NCBI RefSeq assembly: GCF_032854445.1
Contig: NC_088300.1
Coordinates: 33,649,608 to 33,713,607, forward strand
Origin: Liolophura sinensis
Taxonomy: Eukaryota; Mollusca; Polyplacophora; Chitonida; Chitonidae
Direction of reading: 5' to 3'
DNA length: 64,000 nt
Part shown: positions 62,060-64,000 of the stretch, one piece after another
How positions within the stretch are numbered: the first letter of the stretch is position 1
Layout: every line of letters begins with the position of its first letter
Made by a program: the position numbers and the translations under genes
Notes under the pieces: generated by a model
The model's input: the letters and a program-made list of their open reading frames with translations, nothing else
What the model was told of the DNA's origin: nothing
Database searches by the model: none

Positions 62060-64000
62060 ACAGATGCTGAGTGGCAACCGGGACTCCTGAAATTTAACAG
62101 GTCGAGGGTAATCTATAACGTAGTCCTTCCTCGAAAGGTGCAAATCATAATATGAGATGTTTAATTCTGTTTGCTTCTGTTTTGATTCTAGACACACTGT
62201 CTTCTGGGCCCGGATGAGGGTGACAAATCGTCGAGTGTGATAATTTAGATATCAGTGCCATTTTCCTCGTTCTTTTAAACAAGGATGAAGAATTCCAAGT
62301 AGACTTTAATTTTTCCTTGCTTAGTGGACGATTTTTGTTTGTTTGGACAACGTGGCAATCGGTTGAATGTGAGAGTTGTAGGAAACTATTAGGCAGCTAA
62401 TTATTTACAAAGCTTAGCGTAGTACTTAGAAGTATGTTATTTCCTTATTGGACTTGCTCACAGTTTTGGTCCATTGCTGTTTTAGATGTCAAAATCTCAG
62501 CACCTTATGCCACTGCCCATTTCCACAACATGCTTTCAAAGAGCTGCACATCTCACTTAGTCGATGTCGGGAGAAGCTTTCACAGTTTTACCACCAAATG
62601 TAATCAACTGTATGTGCACATTTACACACTTTTAGATATTGTGCCTGGAAGCGAAACTTGCATGTTCATTTTCTTATACGTCAAGTTGTCATTGTCAAGT
62701 ATAAATACAGTTTATGCAGAGAACAAATTTTGAGAAGTCAAAATCATGCGAGTAATTCAAATATATCCAATGGTAAAAAGTGTATTTTGTGGATACACTG
62801 TTAGCAATGAAAAAGAAGGCATGAAACGCGTGCAGTTGCTAAGAAAGATCTCATTTATGCAAATTTAGAAAAATTTATTTTTTTTATTATATACCCAATT
62901 TATGCATGATTTAATGTATTTTTTATTTCCATAACCAGTCATTTATCCACTCTATTTTTCATTCCTTCGTCTACATTCAATTGCCCGTCCTTCCTTTTAT
63001 CCTTCAGTCTATTGATCCATACATCTTTTAAAACATTCCACCTTCATCTCCCTTTCCCGCCTTTCTGTCAATAAAGCAAGCCTTCCTTTTTGAATCCTTT
63101 AGAAATTTTTAATTTACGTATTCTGATGCGCTATCGCTTTATCTATTTTTGTCGTTGAGGTGCTATATATCCCGTGCCACAGTTGCCCTATAAAGGAAAA
63201 CATCCAATTGAATTCATGAATATCAGATAACTGCTTTAAGGATAAAGTCAAGTGAGATTTACCCTGTGATATATCTGTCTTCATTGATTACGCCAATCAC
63301 ATGAACCATATATAGGTGAAGGATGAGCGAAAAACATCAATTTCAATTATCCAACAATATCTTGCTATTTGAGAATGAACCGATGTACCCCCGGTTACCT
63401 AAAGAACATTTAAAAAAATCCGAAGACAAGATTGATGTAATTTGCTGAAGATGAAGACATTAGATGTCTGTGCTTTAGGTGAAAACCTACCTTTTGGGAT
63501 TTGTGTTTCCAGTGTGCCTATCTTATACTATTGCTAATTATGCCTCATCCCTCAGGCAATGTTGCCGAAGACTGGAGTACACTACCCACTGGAATGGCTG
63601 CAGCTTGAAGACCCGGCGCTGGTTAGGGACCTGCCATAACGAGATGTTGCTATGCTGCAGGCTCTCTGGCTATTACGGTCAGTACCTTTGACCACAATAG
63701 CTAGCTCTGCTCTAAATAGTTCTTAACTCAAGTATTATGCGGCCATTATTAACCTTTAACATTTAAACAAAATTGCTACAGCAATCTTTCCAAGCGGTTA
63801 ATTATTAAAATTGCAATAGACGTCTTACTGTGCATAGCCCACCTACGTTAAACGGACATACTTAGATGCCGCCCATTCGACTCAATCTCGCCTTAAACAT
63901 AAAAATGTTTTGTTATATCTTCCCCGCTTTTAAATTGTACGGTGTTTGTAAAGTTACAACAATATGTTCCACTTGATAAGAGAGAAAATTACCAATCCAA

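Larger units (their letters stand above)
58950..64000 (+). repeat. Segmental duplication, copy 4, running off the window end
   Basis: It begins with the segment shared with 42.44-42.72 kb and then gives the ordered landmarks: CATGATCCCACGGTCAGCTTCC (about 61484), GATTAAGATTAAACGCCTAG (61782), GAGCTGCACATCTCACTTAG (62539), CAGATAACTGCTTTAAGGAT (63225) and GTACCTTTGACCACAATAG (63681). It is more diverged from copies 1 and 2 than they are from each other. About 60.0-61.2 kb has no counterpart that I recognise elsewhere in the block. Confidence 0.8.

Overview
The window is animal nuclear DNA, most likely from a mollusc. It is AT-rich, with small exons scattered over kilobase introns, classic GT/AG splice sites, and more than fifteen copies of a tRNA-headed SINE with an (AAAT)n tail of a kind I know to be abundant in molluscan genomes. 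I see no bacterial-type gene organisation, rRNA, intact tRNA, CRISPR array or transposase/reverse-transcriptase ORF.

The only gene I can identify is the 3' part of a neuroligin-type gene on the + strand. It has five exons: 4762-4920, 10894-11079, 20078-20876, 28163-28278 and 31661-32454. They join in frame and give 684 residues of a cholinesterase-like ectodomain, a stalk, one transmembrane helix and a 109-residue cytoplasmic tail. The 5' exons (signal peptide and start of the ectodomain) lie before position 1 or were not recognised. The fold is catalytically dead: the nucleophile position is Gly and the oxyanion-hole motif is altered. The tail as read has neither the C-terminal PDZ ligand nor the gephyrin-type motif expected of a neuroligin, and a donor-like site lies 20 bases before the stop.

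The introns carry SINE copies, a 46-bp tandem array (about 11.86-12.20 kb), a 41-bp array (about 12.48-12.73 kb) and a 102-bp AT run (13.88 kb). From 32.5 to 42.4 kb there is no recognised gene, only two SINEs of different families and one weak candidate exon at 41.5 kb.

From about 42.4 kb to the end the DNA is a mosaic of diverged, head-to-tail segmental copies. Copy 1 is about 43.7-49.2 kb, copy 2 about 49.2-55.1 kb, and copies 3/4 run from about 55.1 kb past the window end. Landmark blocks recur in the same order in each. Copies 1 and 2 each hold a long inverted repeat. One 159-bp piece of the unit has been amplified in copy 3 into a very regular 14-unit satellite (55264-57489). Copy 4 has a 35-bp-arm hairpin where copies 1 and 2 have a SINE. 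Two G-rich, quadruplex-capable tracts lie just upstream of the block. No protein-coding system is evident there; its interest is genome structure.
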